A stretch of 64,000 nt of DNA, taken from NCBI GenBank assembly GCA_036381515.1, contig DASVCR010000080.1:1-64000 (forward strand), in the 5' to 3' direction. The translations under genes and the position numbers were made by a program. This stretch comes from ZC4RG20 sp036381515. GTDB lineage: Bacteria; Pseudomonadota; Gammaproteobacteria; Steroidobacterales; Rariloculaceae. How positions within the stretch are numbered: position 1 is the first letter of the stretch; every line of letters starts with the position of its first letter. The notes beneath the pieces are model-generated. The model made no database searches. It was not told the origin of the DNA and saw only the letters and a list, made by a program, of their open reading frames with translations. Positions 34,688 to 43,857 of this stretch are shown here, in pieces.

Positions 34688-35857
34688 TCAACCGGCCGGA
34701 ACGTCCGGCGCGGCGCGCAGCAGCGTGCCGCCCGCGCCCGCGAGCTGCCGCGGAGCGACGGAGAAGTGTGCCGCGAGCGTCGCGAGATCCCGTCCCGCGC
34801 GCGCGAGCTCGGAGGCCTGCTCGACCCCCGACATGCCGGCCAGCGCGACGAGCTCGTCGGTCGCCGCACGGAGCGTCGCGACGCCGTGGGCACACGCTGC
34901 GGTGATCTCCGCCCGCTCGTCCGCGGGGAGCGCCCGGTCGTCGACGGCGCTGCGCCACGCGCGCTCCGCGAGATCGAGCATCGCGCGCTCCGCGGCGCGC
35001 CACGCGGCATGGCTCCGCGCGAACGCCGCGCGCGCGAGCGGATCGTCGGCGAGCACGCCGGTCGTGCCGTACGGCGTCTTCTGCGTCGCAAGGACTTTGA
35101 ACGCCTCGAGCGCGTGCCGCGCGATGCCGACGGCCACCGCCGTGATCGGCAGCTCCGTGAGCACCTCGAACGGCAGCCGGTACAGCGGTCCCGGCTCGCG
35201 CGGCGCATCTGTGAAGACGCTGAAGGTCAGCCGCTCCGGCACGAAGACGTCGTCGACGCCGAAGTCGTGGCTCGCCGTCGCGCGCATGCCGGTCGTATCC
35301 CACGTCTCGACGATCTCGACGTCCCGGCGCGGGAACGACATCGCGCGCACGAGCGGCTCGCCGCGCGCGTCCGGCACGGGCTCGCCGCCGGCCGTCACGA
35401 CGCAGTTCGCGGTGAACGTCGTCGCATACGGCGCGCCGCTCGCGTAGCGCCAGCGGCCGCGCACGCGGTACCCGCCGTCGACGCGCTCGGCCCGGCCGTG
35501 CGGCGCGCCCGAGCCCGCGATCACCGCCGCGGGCGGACCGAAGATCTCGAGCGCCGCATCCGGCTCGAGGTACGCCGCGAACAGCCCGCCGCCCGCGCCG
35601 ATCATGACGGCCCAGCCGAACGAGCCGTCGATGCGCGCCGCGGCCCGATAGATCTCGAGCGCTTCCGGCAGCGTGAGCTCGAGCCCGCCGTAACGGCGCG
35701 GGATCCACAGCCGAAAGAGCCGGTGCCGGACGAGCGCCTCGACGACCTCGTCCGAGAACGCCGCGCGGCGGTCCGCCTCCGCGGCCTGGCCGCGCACGAG
35801 CGGCGCGACCTCGTCGAGCGCGCCGAGCAGGCGCGCGACATCGTCTTGCGTATCCAT
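34688..35857 (-). CDS. acyl-CoA dehydrogenase-fold flavin monooxygenase (HsaA/HpaB type)
   Basis: A 389-residue protein with the acyl-CoA dehydrogenase fold: an N-terminal helical domain (EVVEALVRHRLFRLWIPRRYGGLELTLPEALEIYRAAAR), a beta domain (WRYASGAPYATTFTANCVV, TWDTTGMRATASHDFGVDDVFVPE) and a C-terminal four-helix domain. The absence of the acyl-CoA catalytic base context and the overall pattern fit two-component flavin-dependent hydroxylases (HsaA, 3-HSA hydroxylase-like). No flavin reductase gene is adjacent. ATG 35857 was chosen at the start of conservation; the frame upstream is open through a 15-base minisatellite and overlaps the next gene, so it is not coding. Confidence 0.8.
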   Translation of the reverse strand: MDTQDDVARLLGALDEVAPLVRGQAAEADRRAAFSDEVVEALVRHRLFRLWIPRRYGGLELTLPEALEIYRAAARIDGSFGWAVMIGAGGGLFAAYLEPDAALEIFGPPAAVIAGSGAPHGRAERVDGGYRVRGRWRYASGAPYATTFTANCVVTAGGEPVPDARGEPLVRAMSFPRRDVEIVETWDTTGMRATASHDFGVDDVFVPERLTFSVFTDAPREPGPLYRLPFEVLTELPITAVAVGIARHALEAFKVLATQKTPYGTTGVLADDPLARAAFARSHAAWRAAERAMLDLAERAWRSAVDDRALPADERAEITAACAHGVATLRAATDELVALAGMSGVEQASELARAGRDLATLAAHFSVAPRQLAGAGGTLLRAAPDVPAG

Positions 35858-35897
35858 CCGGGAAGTATCGTCGATGCGGTAGCGCGCGCAACGGCGC

Positions 35898-36019
35898 GCC
35901 GCGGTGTCGGGCGCGCCGCGGTGTCGGGCGCGCCCGGCGGCCGCGCGTGCGACGGATGTGCGGGCGATGGCCGCGCGGGCGACGGATGCGCGCGCGACAG
36001 ACACGCGGGCGACGGATGC
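35898..36019. repeat. GC-rich minisatellite (17-bp and 15-bp units)
   Basis: Two exact 17-base units (35898-35914 and 35915-35931) are followed by five degenerate 15-base units of the type GCGGGCGACGGATGC (35945-36019). The latter repeat best at a 30-base period. They separate the monooxygenase gene from the divergent NlpE-like gene and keep a frame open on the minus strand. Confidence 0.75.
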
Positions 36020-36104
36020 GCCGATGCGATTTCGTGACGGGTTTCGCACGCGCTCGGGAGCGAACGACGCATCCTGACGCGCGACCCGACAACCGACTTC
36101 GCCG

Positions 36105-36767
36105 ATGCGTGCCCGGTCGTTCGCCATCGTGCTGCCTCTCTTCGTCGCCGCGTGCGGCGACGCGGCACTCGAGCGCCCGGAGACGGCGTTCTCGCGGCCG
36201 GCGGGGCCCGCGCCGGACGTGTACAGCGGTGTCTTTCCGTGCGACAACTGTCCCGGCATCGAGACGACGTTGTGGCTCCGCGCCGACGGCACGTTCTTCT
36301 GGCGTCAGCGCTATCTCGACCACGACGGCGCCCCTGCGACGACCAGCTACAACCTCGGCCGCTGGAACAGCGACGCGGACGGCACGCTGCTGCTCGCGGG
36401 GTGGGGTCCGCCGCGACGCCTCGACGTCTCGGGACCCGACGCATTGCTGCTCGTGACGCCGTCACCGGCCGAGCACAGGTTGACGCGCACCGCCGGCGGC
36501 GAGCGCTTCACGGATCGCGTCCGGATCGAAGGCACGGCGGTCGTCGACGACGACACCGCGACGATCTCCGAATGCCGCACCGGCCTCTCCGCGCCGGCCG
36601 GCGGCGCCGATCTGCGGCGGTTCCTGCGCCAGTACCGGAGCCTTGGGTTCAGCGGCAAGCCCGCGTTCGTCGAGATCGAGGCCCGCTTCGAATGGGCGGA
36701 CGACGGCGGGCTTCGATCCTTCGCGGTCGACCGTTTCGTGACGATCAAGGCGGGCCGCACCTGTTAG
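36105..36767 (+). CDS. NlpE-like lipoprotein (copper resistance protein N-terminal domain)
   Basis: A 220-residue lipoprotein: the leader ends LFVAAC (C17) and should be lipidated. The mature part starts with YSGVFPCDNCPGIETTLWLRADGTF, the conserved NlpE barrel with its CxxC pair, and then GRWNSDADGTLLLAG. NlpE senses copper stress and lipoprotein misrouting at the outer membrane in enterobacteria. Here only the N-terminal barrel and a heat-shock-protein-like second half with two further cysteines are present, so signalling through Cpx cannot be assumed. It stands alone between the minisatellite and a TonB receptor gene on the same strand. Confidence 0.82.
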   Translation: MRARSFAIVLPLFVAACGDAALERPETAFSRPAGPAPDVYSGVFPCDNCPGIETTLWLRADGTFFWRQRYLDHDGAPATTSYNLGRWNSDADGTLLLAGWGPPRRLDVSGPDALLLVTPSPAEHRLTRTAGGERFTDRVRIEGTAVVDDDTATISECRTGLSAPAGGADLRRFLRQYRSLGFSGKPAFVEIEARFEWADDGGLRSFAVDRFVTIKAGRTC

Positions 36768-36870
36768 CTTCGCGCGGACGCCTTCCTTCCGAATATCGCA
36801 TCATCGACTTGCCGCGCTCGGCGCGAAGCGGTCAACTAGCGTTCATCCGGATCGAGGGGGAGAGCTCTGG

Positions 36871-39357
36871 ATGGACTTTCCGACACGCTTGAAGCTCGGC
36901 CGCATTGCAGGCGGCCGCCGGGACCGGAATTGCGTCGCCGCGGCGGTCGGTCTCGCGGTCCTCGCGCTGCCGGCCGCGGGCCGCGCGCAGCTCGAGGAGG
37001 TCATCGTCACCGCGGAGCGGCGCGAGACGTCACTGCAGCAGACGCCGATCTCCGTCGCGGCATTCACCGCCGACGCGATCGAGGCCAAGGGCATCGAGAC
37101 GGTCGAGGACATCGCGCTCTTCACGCCGAACCTCGACATCAAGGGCTCCCGCGGCACCGGCAACACGAGCCCGACGTATCAGATTCGAGGCCTGTCGGGC
37201 GGAGGCGGCGCGACCGGAGAGCGGGCGGCGGCTCTCTACATCGACGGCGTCTTCGTGCCGCGCACGACCGGGCCGTTCATGAGCATGCTCGATGTCGAGC
37301 GCGTCGAGGTCCTGCGCGGGCCGCAGGGCACGCTGTTCGGCCGCAACAGCACCGGCGGCGCGATCCGGGTCTTCACGCGCCAGCCGGGCCCGGAAAGCGA
37401 GGGTTACGTCGAGCTCGGCTTCGGCAACTTCGATCGGCAGGAAGTCAGCGCGATGGTCAACGTGCCGATCAGCGACACGGTGTTCTTCCGTGTCCAGGGC
37501 GGCTACTTCGAGCAGGACGGCTACGTGCGCCGCGGCACGCAGATGCTCGGCGGCAGCGAGGACACGATCGGGCGGCTGCAGCTCGCCTACGAGCCGAGCG
37601 ACGCGCTGTCGGTGCGCTTCTCGTACAGCACGTCGGACTCGGAATCGGACGGCAATCCACAGGATCTCGCGTGGTTCGACATGCGGCCCGATCTCGATTT
37701 CGAGGGCAATCGCGCGGACTGGATCTCGGACTTCCTCGAGGCGTCCGGCCAGCCGCGGATCGAGCCGTACAACGATCCGCGGATCGTGCTCGACGACTAC
37801 ACGATGCCGAGCTGGTGCTTCCTCGACGACATCGACCCCGACTGGGACGCGCTGTGCGAGCAGACGAACGAGTCGGAGTACGACCAGCTCGACGTCAACG
37901 TCGAATGGCGGCTTCGCGACAACGTGACGCTGACGTCGATCACCGGGTTCTCGGACTTCTCGAGCTTCGGGATCACCGACTGGGTGCAGCTCGGCACAGA
38001 GATGCGGCCGAGCCTCGTCGAGTCCGACGTCACGTATCAGGAGCTGCAGCTCGGCGTCGATCTCGCAGACGGCCGCGTCGAGCTCGTCACCGGCGTCTCC
38101 TATTTCCAGGAAGACTCCGGGTCCTCCGGCGCGAACCTCGAGCGGCGCGGCACGAGCGCGTATCCGCCGCAGCTTGCCCTCGGCAACGGCGACGCGGGCA
38201 TCTTCCGGACGGGCGACGCGATCCTCACGCAGGACGCCACGTCGTACGGCGTGTTCGCGAACGCGACGCTGCAGGTCACCGATCGCTTCGCGCTGACGCC
38301 CGGCATCCGCTTCGCGTGGGACGAGAAGGAGGTCACGCAGACCGAGCTCGCGTCCGACGACTTCACGCCCGCGCCGGGCACGACGTCGACGACCGTGTTC
38401 GCCGAAGACGACTGGAGCGAGACCGACTGGCGGCTCACGGCCGACTTCGACGTGACCGACGGCATCATGGTCTACGCGACGGCGTCGAAGGCGTTTCGCG
38501 CGGGCGCCTACAGCTACGCGATCGCGGACGAGCTGACCGGCGAAGCGCAGACGGCGGCGCTCGCGACGTCGCCGCCGTTCGTGCCGCCCGAGTCCGTCGA
38601 GAATTCGGAGGTCGGCGTGCGCACCGAGCTGATCGACGGACGCCTGCGGCTCAACTTCACGTACTACGACATGACTTACGGCGACCGCCAGGCGCCGATC
38701 CAGGTATCGGACCCGAACTCCCCGACCGGCTTCCGGATCGCGCTGACGAACGCCGGGGACGTCGAGCTCGACGGGATCGAGCTCGACGGTCAGCTCGCCG
38801 TGACGAGCGCGTTCGCGATCGACTTCGCGGCGGGCATCGTCGACTCGCACCTGCTCGACGTCTGCGCGAACAACGGCGACTTCCTGTTCCCGGGACCGGT
38901 CGAGGAGAGTTATACGATCGGCGCGCGCTGGGCGAAGGCGCTGCGCAACGGGGCCGATCTCGGCTGGTCGTTGAGCTACGCACACGTCGGCGAGCAGCAG
39001 ACGCATCCCGGAGGCACGCACGACGCGGTCGCGAAGTGCGGCAGCCCGACGCCGGGCTGGTTCCTCGATTCCCGCTACGAGCTGCCGAGCTATGCGCTCG
39101 TCAACGCCCGCGTGCGCTACGGGAGCGCCGATGGCCGCTGGGCGGTGACGCTCTTCGCGAACAACCTCACGGACGAGACGTACGGGACGTATGCGACGCG
39201 CTTCGGCGGCGGCTTCTGGGATTTCGTGAATCCGATGGCCGCCGGCGGCATCGGCATTCCGGAGCGCTCGGCGCTCGGCTTGACGATGGGCCGCCCGCGC
39301 GAGGTCGGACTGACGTTCCAGTACTCGTTCGGCGGCGGTTCTCGAGCGGAGAACTAA
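36871..39357 (+). CDS. TonB-dependent outer-membrane receptor
   Basis: An 828-residue receptor. The signal peptide ends GRAQ, followed at once by the TonB box EEVIVTAERRE. The plug domain contains TPISVAAFTADAIEAKGIETVEDIA and VERVEVLRGPQGTLFGRNSTGGAIRVFT. The rest is a 22-strand barrel ending in the aromatic F (VGLTFQYSFGG then a short tail). Plug features resemble receptors for polyphenol, terpene or other hydrophobic substrates in sphingomonad-like sets, but the ligand cannot be assigned. ATG 36871 has GGGGGAGAG 6-10 bases upstream. No adjacent transporter genes are seen. Confidence 0.9.
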   Translation: MDFPTRLKLGRIAGGRRDRNCVAAAVGLAVLALPAAGRAQLEEVIVTAERRETSLQQTPISVAAFTADAIEAKGIETVEDIALFTPNLDIKGSRGTGNTSPTYQIRGLSGGGGATGERAAALYIDGVFVPRTTGPFMSMLDVERVEVLRGPQGTLFGRNSTGGAIRVFTRQPGPESEGYVELGFGNFDRQEVSAMVNVPISDTVFFRVQGGYFEQDGYVRRGTQMLGGSEDTIGRLQLAYEPSDALSVRFSYSTSDSESDGNPQDLAWFDMRPDLDFEGNRADWISDFLEASGQPRIEPYNDPRIVLDDYTMPSWCFLDDIDPDWDALCEQTNESEYDQLDVNVEWRLRDNVTLTSITGFSDFSSFGITDWVQLGTEMRPSLVESDVTYQELQLGVDLADGRVELVTGVSYFQEDSGSSGANLERRGTSAYPPQLALGNGDAGIFRTGDAILTQDATSYGVFANATLQVTDRFALTPGIRFAWDEKEVTQTELASDDFTPAPGTTSTTVFAEDDWSETDWRLTADFDVTDGIMVYATASKAFRAGAYSYAIADELTGEAQTAALATSPPFVPPESVENSEVGVRTELIDGRLRLNFTYYDMTYGDRQAPIQVSDPNSPTGFRIALTNAGDVELDGIELDGQLAVTSAFAIDFAAGIVDSHLLDVCANNGDFLFPGPVEESYTIGARWAKALRNGADLGWSLSYAHVGEQQTHPGGTHDAVAKCGSPTPGWFLDSRYELPSYALVNARVRYGSADGRWAVTLFANNLTDETYGTYATRFGGGFWDFVNPMAAGGIGIPERSALGLTMGRPREVGLTFQYSFGGGSRAEN

Positions 39358-39643
39358 ACTAAATGGGGTCAGAGCCCGTTTTCGCCTGACGACTGTTAAC
39401 CCTGATCCGACTGTTAATGGGGTCAGAGCCCGAGTTTCTCGGTTCGCCGAAGGGGTCTGCGTTAAGTGTAAGCGTTAAGTGGGGTCAGAGCCCCATTCTC
39501 CGTTCGCCGAAACGGCGGTCAGCGTTCGAAACAGGGCTGAGCCCATCTCTCTGTGTCGAGCTCGTCGAAACTTGCACAGTCATTGGACCGACGCGCCGGC
39601 GTGGTATGGATGCGCAAAGGCGGTTGTACGCTTGAAACACCCG

Positions 39644-39675
39644 AGGCCTCGAGAGATCACCACCTCTCGGGGCCT
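39644..39675 (+). terminator. hairpin, candidate intrinsic terminator
   Basis: A 12-base stem with one mismatch (39644-39655 with 39664-39675) and 8-base loop is followed by TT then GCTG. It is about 290 bases downstream of the TonB receptor gene. It is the most terminator-like structure in the repeat cluster, but the T run is short. Confidence 0.4.
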
Positions 39676-39808
39676 TTGCTGCCGTGCGAACACTCGGCGG
39701 CGAGCGCACGCTGCCGAGGGGCGCCGCCGGCGTCATCGTCGAGGCGCCGCTCGACGCATCGCACCGCTTTCTGAAGCTCTCGGGGCAAGGGGCGGAACGC
39801 TCCCCCGA

Positions 39809-39872
39809 GTGTACCCCTCGTGAGAGCCGGGGGTCGGTCAGTGTGCCCCTCGTGAGAGCCGGGGGTCGGTCC
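39809..39872. repeat. 32-bp tandem duplication
   Basis: Units 39809-39840 and 39841-39872 differ at only two positions (A/G at base 5 and A/C at the last base). They contain CCCCTCGTGAGAGCCGGGGG and lie inside the repeat cluster. Confidence 0.8.
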
Positions 39873-40134
39873 AAAAATGACGCGAAATGGGCTTGACCCC
39901 ATTCACACGGTCATCGGCCCAAAACGGGCTTAGGCAAAGGGCTCTGACCCCATTTTCACTGCGTCCATGTCACTGTGCGAGCTCGTCGAACCTGCACAGT
40001 CGTCCGACGAGAAATGGGCTCAGGGAAAAGATCGGGCTCCCGAAAAATGGGCTCTGGCTCCCGAAAAATGGGCTCTGACCCCAATTAACAGGGCTCTCGA
40101 AAAAATGGGCTCTGACCCCGATTAACGACCTCGA

Positions 40135-40860
40135 TTAACGCATCAGGATGCCGCCGTCGGCGATCAGCGTCGCGCCGTGCACGAAATCGGCGGCCGGCGA
40201 GACGAGCCACGCGCAGCATTCGGCGATCTGCTCGGCCGTGCCGACTTTGCCGACGGCCGAGACGACCTCCTTGCGCCGCACGGGATCGCTCATCGCCGAC
40301 GCGACGAACGGCGTGTCGATGAAGCCAGGCGCCACGGCGTTGACCGCGATCCCGCGCTCGCCGAGCGCGCGTGCGCAGCTCTTCATCATCGTCAGCACGG
40401 CGCCCTTGCTCGTCGCGTAGGCGCCGGTCGCGACGTAGCCGCCGCCGGTATAGCTCGAGATGCTCGCGACGAGGCAGATGCGCGCGCCGCGATCCATCAG
40501 CTTCGCGGCCTCGCGCACGCTCAGGAACGTGCCGATGACGTTGATATCGAAGAGGCGCCGGAACTGCGCGGGCGTCGTGTCGAGGAAAGGCGTCGTTTCG
40601 ATGACGCCTGCGGCGGTCACGAGCGCGTCGAGGCCGCCCCATGCGTCGCGGATCCTCGCGAACGCGTCGATCGTCGCCGCTTCGTCGGCGACGTCGAGCT
40701 CGATCGCGAGCCCCGCGCCGGCCGCCGTCGCCCGGGCGCCTTCGAGGTTGCGGTCGAGACACGCGACGCGCCAGCCGTCGGCCATGAGCCTGCGCGCCGT
40801 CGCGGCGCCGATGCCGCTCGCGGCGCCCGTGACCGCGGCGCGCCGCCCGGCCCCCTTCAC
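40135..40860 (-). CDS. SDR family oxidoreductase
   Basis: A 241-residue classical short-chain dehydrogenase. The cofactor loop TGAASGIG is at residues 11-18, an acidic residue after CLD suggests NAD rather than NADP, the NAG-type motif reads TAAG, and the catalytic set is S (VASISSYTGG), Y and K (YATSKGA). The C-terminus ends GATLIADGGILMR as usual. GTG 40860 is preferred because AGGTGA lies 7 bases upstream; an in-frame GTG at 40887 would add nine residues. It may be cotranscribed with the hydrolase gene, 40 bases upstream on the same strand. Substrate is unknown. Confidence 0.88.
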   Translation of the reverse strand: MKGAGRRAAVTGAASGIGAATARRLMADGWRVACLDRNLEGARATAAGAGLAIELDVADEAATIDAFARIRDAWGGLDALVTAAGVIETTPFLDTTPAQFRRLFDINVIGTFLSVREAAKLMDRGARICLVASISSYTGGGYVATGAYATSKGAVLTMMKSCARALGERGIAVNAVAPGFIDTPFVASAMSDPVRRKEVVSAVGKVGTAEQIAECCAWLVSPAADFVHGATLIADGGILMR

Positions 40861-40900
40861 GTCGTCACCTCGCGTTCCGCTTGTCACCGGCGCGCCCCGA

Positions 40901-41968
40901 TCAGCGATACGCGTCGAGGCCGTTCGCCTCGAGGAACTCGGAAAGCAGGTCCGCGACGTCGACGTTGTTCAGGTCGGCGAACGGGATATGCGTGTTGCCG
41001 ACGAGACCCGCGTCCCGCAGCATCAGCACCTCCGCGTTGCCGCCGTACTTGTTGACGAGCTCCGCGAACAGCCTCGACTGTGCGACGGCGCCCGTGAAGC
41101 GGTCCGTCTTGTCGAGGTTGTCGCCCCACACGAGCTGGATCGGGATCCGCGTGAGCTTGCGGAACTCGTCGAGCGGCACGATCACCGGCCCGAACGGGCC
41201 CGGCCGCACGTCCGGCGCCTCGCCTTCGGGGAACACGAATCCGACGTTCTCGTACGCGACGATGCCCTTGATGTTGTCGGTCTTGAGCGCGGTCAGGAGC
41301 GCTCGCAGCCCGCCCGCGGAATTGGTCAGCGCGACCGTCGGTCCGATCCGGTCCGCGAGCGCGGCCGCCGCTTCCGCCTGAAGCTCCGCGTTCTCGACGG
41401 TATCGAACTCCTGATAGCGGGCACGGGTCGCCTGGTTCCACGCCTCGGAATCGCCCGTCGGGAACTGCACGCCGTCGAAGAACTCGGGGTAGTCGGACCC
41501 GAACCGCCATGCCACGAAGTTCTGCTGATCGCGGCCCGGCTCCGGCGCGTACGTCGTCTCCGCGCATCCCCAATTCGCGCGGCCGACTCTCGGCCCGTCC
41601 CACAGGTACACGGGGTAGCCGCGCCTCACGAAGATGCTCTGAAACCCTTCGCCGCCGTCCCAGCGGCTCTGCCATGCGACCGCGCTCGCGCTGTGCCACA
41701 TCAACAGGTTCGTCGCGCGCGGGCTCGGCGGGATCTGATACTCGACGACGCCGTGGTCGCAATGGAGCGACGCGGTCTCATCGCCGAGGACGGTGCCGCC
41801 GACCGCGAACGCACCCTGCTTCTCGATCACGAGCGGCCCGTCGTCGGCCGCGGCCGCCCCTGCGCCCGTCAGGAGCGCCGCCGAAAGCAGCAAGGCGGAA
41901 AGCCGCGCGCCGGCCGGTCCGAGCCGCGCGGCGGACTCGGCCAGGCACGCTGTGGTCTCGTGAGTCAT
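40901..41968 (-). CDS. exported alpha/beta hydrolase
   Basis: A 355-residue exported protein with a hydrophobic leader (ALLLSAALLTGAGAAAA). The alpha/beta-hydrolase core includes YPVYLWDGPRVGRANWG, the likely nucleophile elbow LTNSAGGLRAL, and an acid-bearing strand IPIQLVWGDNLDKTDRF; GNTHIPFAD near the C-terminus offers the histidine. This looks like the esterase group often annotated as 'alpha/beta fold hydrolase' next to SDRs. ATG 41968 has AAGGGGCGAG upstream and starts the leader. It precedes the SDR gene, suggesting a two-gene catabolic unit. Confidence 0.8.
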   Translation of the reverse strand: MTHETTACLAESAARLGPAGARLSALLLSAALLTGAGAAAADDGPLVIEKQGAFAVGGTVLGDETASLHCDHGVVEYQIPPSPRATNLLMWHSASAVAWQSRWDGGEGFQSIFVRRGYPVYLWDGPRVGRANWGCAETTYAPEPGRDQQNFVAWRFGSDYPEFFDGVQFPTGDSEAWNQATRARYQEFDTVENAELQAEAAAALADRIGPTVALTNSAGGLRALLTALKTDNIKGIVAYENVGFVFPEGEAPDVRPGPFGPVIVPLDEFRKLTRIPIQLVWGDNLDKTDRFTGAVAQSRLFAELVNKYGGNAEVLMLRDAGLVGNTHIPFADLNNVDVADLLSEFLEANGLDAYR

Positions 41969-42030
41969 CGCTCGCCCCTTCGGCCCCGGCGGGCCGCAGA
42001 ACACGCGGAACAGGATACGCCGGACGGGGA

Positions 42031-42066
42031 AATCGTGCCGGACACGAAAACGTGTCCGACACGATT
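42031..42066. repeat. diverged TGTCAGACAC-family palindrome
   Basis: Arms of 16 bases (42031-42046 and 42051-42066, one mismatch) flank an AAAA loop. The core reads GTCCGACAC instead of GTCAGACAC. It lies between the hydrolase start and the stop codon of the MBL gene on the same strand. Confidence 0.7.
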
Positions 42067-42082
42067 CCGGGGTGCGAGTCAG

Positions 42083-43564
42083 CTATTGCCGATTCATCCG
42101 AAGCTCCATCGCCGCCATGACGTCCGCCTTCGTCTGCGGCTCCGCGGAGGCATGGACGTTGATGTAGCGCTCGTAGTCGATGCCGAGCTTGTCGAGCGCC
42201 GCGACGAGCGCACTCACGTGGTCGTTCGCCGGCTGGCCCGGATTCACCGAGAAGTCGCCCTGGAACAGGATCTTCTCCTGCGGCAAATACGCGACGATCA
42301 GGCTGTCCGAATGCGGCGCCGGGAAGATGTGATAGAACTCGACCGTGCGCGTGCCGTCCGAGTACGACCGCATGTCGTAGACGGGCTCGACGACCGCGCG
42401 ACGCGGATTGCGCGCGAGCGCATCGTCGAGCAGCGTGCGCGGCGTGTTCAGCGCGCGCTCGAGGAACTCTTTCGCGTTCGCGTGCGCGATGATTGTCGCG
42501 CCTTCGGCGACGAGCACGGGGAGCCCGCCCGTGTGATCCGAGTGCGGGTGCGTGACCATCACGTAGCGGATCGGCTTACCCGGAAACTGCCGCTTGATCT
42601 CGTCGACGTACGCCTGCGCGCGCGCCTGGCTCTGGCCGGCCTCGAGCATCATGACGTGGTCGCGGAACTCGACGACGAGCGAGTCGTAGCTGCCCTGACC
42701 GGTCGTGTACCGGAAGATGCCGGGTGCGAGCTGCTCCTTCGTGACGTTGAGCTGCGGCGCCTGCCCGCCGCCTCCCGGGAAGCCGCCCGGACGATTGGCC
42801 GGCGGCGGCGCGAGCGAGTCGAGATCGGGCGGATTCGCGACCGCGGCCGCCACGTCGACCTCGAAGAACGGCCAGCCTCCGCGCGTCTGCACGATCCGCG
42901 TCGGGACGATCGCGCCGTCGAGGCTTCTCCAGCCCGAGTACGTCGCGACGATGTGCATGTCGCCCATGATGTTCTCGCCGAGCCACGTCTCGACGCGCTC
43001 GATCAGATTGTCGTCGTTCAGGTACGCGTTGATCCGGTAGGACGCGCCGGACGGTGCCTTCACCGTCGGGCTCCAGCTCAGGATCGTGTAGTCCTTGCCG
43101 TGGACCCTCTCGCGGCTCACGACCGCGTCGTTCTCCGCGGCACCCTTCAGAAAGCCCCACGGCAGGAGGTAGAAGTCGACGGACTGCGCCCACGGCTGCG
43201 ACACGTCGGCCTGCTGCGGCGTGACCTGCTGGAAGAACGTGCCGGGCGACACCGTCGTCGACCCGCCGGGCCCGATGTTCATCGTATTGCCGGTATGGCG
43301 CGTCGTCGGCGCGGCGAGGTCGATGACGCGAACGTAGTTCGTGATCGGCCGCATCGGGTCGTGCGGGCCATAGCAGATCAGCTGCGCCGCGTTCGCGCCG
43401 CACTGCTGGAACGACACGTCGCGGGCAGACCCCGAGTACGTGATCGACTGAACGTTGCCCAATGCGCGCTGCGCGTTCTCGATGACGGTGTCCGCATCCT
43501 GCGCCAGCGCGATTCCGCACAGCGACGATGCGCAGAGCGCAGCGAGCGCTAGTCTCGTAACCAT
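42083..43564 (-). CDS. exported MBL-fold metallo-hydrolase
   Basis: A 493-residue protein with a signal peptide (ALAALCASSLCGIALA). An N-terminal beta-rich region (about 25-250) is followed by a metallo-beta-lactamase domain. The metal motif THPHSDH is near residues 339-345, with further ligand candidates in APHSDSLIVAYLPQEKILFQGDFSV and VHASAE. ATG 43564 begins the signal peptide and has AGGGGGAACG upstream; the longer frame is not coding. Proteins of this build are common in soil and marine proteobacteria. Substrate is unknown. A related but distinct MBL protein is encoded at 58783-59715. Confidence 0.85.
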   Translation of the reverse strand: MVTRLALAALCASSLCGIALAQDADTVIENAQRALGNVQSITYSGSARDVSFQQCGANAAQLICYGPHDPMRPITNYVRVIDLAAPTTRHTGNTMNIGPGGSTTVSPGTFFQQVTPQQADVSQPWAQSVDFYLLPWGFLKGAAENDAVVSRERVHGKDYTILSWSPTVKAPSGASYRINAYLNDDNLIERVETWLGENIMGDMHIVATYSGWRSLDGAIVPTRIVQTRGGWPFFEVDVAAAVANPPDLDSLAPPPANRPGGFPGGGGQAPQLNVTKEQLAPGIFRYTTGQGSYDSLVVEFRDHVMMLEAGQSQARAQAYVDEIKRQFPGKPIRYVMVTHPHSDHTGGLPVLVAEGATIIAHANAKEFLERALNTPRTLLDDALARNPRRAVVEPVYDMRSYSDGTRTVEFYHIFPAPHSDSLIVAYLPQEKILFQGDFSVNPGQPANDHVSALVAALDKLGIDYERYINVHASAEPQTKADVMAAMELRMNRQ

Positions 43565-43857
43565 TCGTTCCCCCTTCCCTCGAGCTTTATTTATTGCAGA
43601 GTAACGGGACCAGGCATGATTCTGTATGCAGCACAAGCCTAGCATGACGAGTCGACCCCATCGAAGTCCCTTCTGTGGGGCAGCTCGCCGAGCTGCGAGG
43701 CCGCCCGGGCGTCGCTCCCGGGAATATCCCGGGTCCGCTTCCTCGAGCCCGAGCCCCGCAGCCTGCGCCGGCCGGGGCCGGGCCTTCGCGGCGCGCGCGC
43801 CGGCCCGTACCATAGGCGGCCGATTGCCGCACCCGGGCAATCTCACCGGAGAACGAC

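Larger units (their letters stand above)
39361..40119. repeat. cluster of GGGTCAGAGCCC repeats, orientation switching midway
   Basis: This gene-free stretch holds at least three left-oriented copies of GGGGTCAGAGCCC (39365, 39420 and 39481) and at least three right-oriented copies or variants of AATGGGCTCTGACCCC (39885-39903, 39936-39956, 40064-40082, 40101-40119). Between them lie two direct copies of a 30-base element containing GAGCTCGTCGAA and ending TGCACAGTC (39551-39581, 39972-40001), a hairpin and a 32-base tandem duplication. No coding sequence is recognisable. The last copy is 15 bases from the SDR stop codon. Confidence 0.75.
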
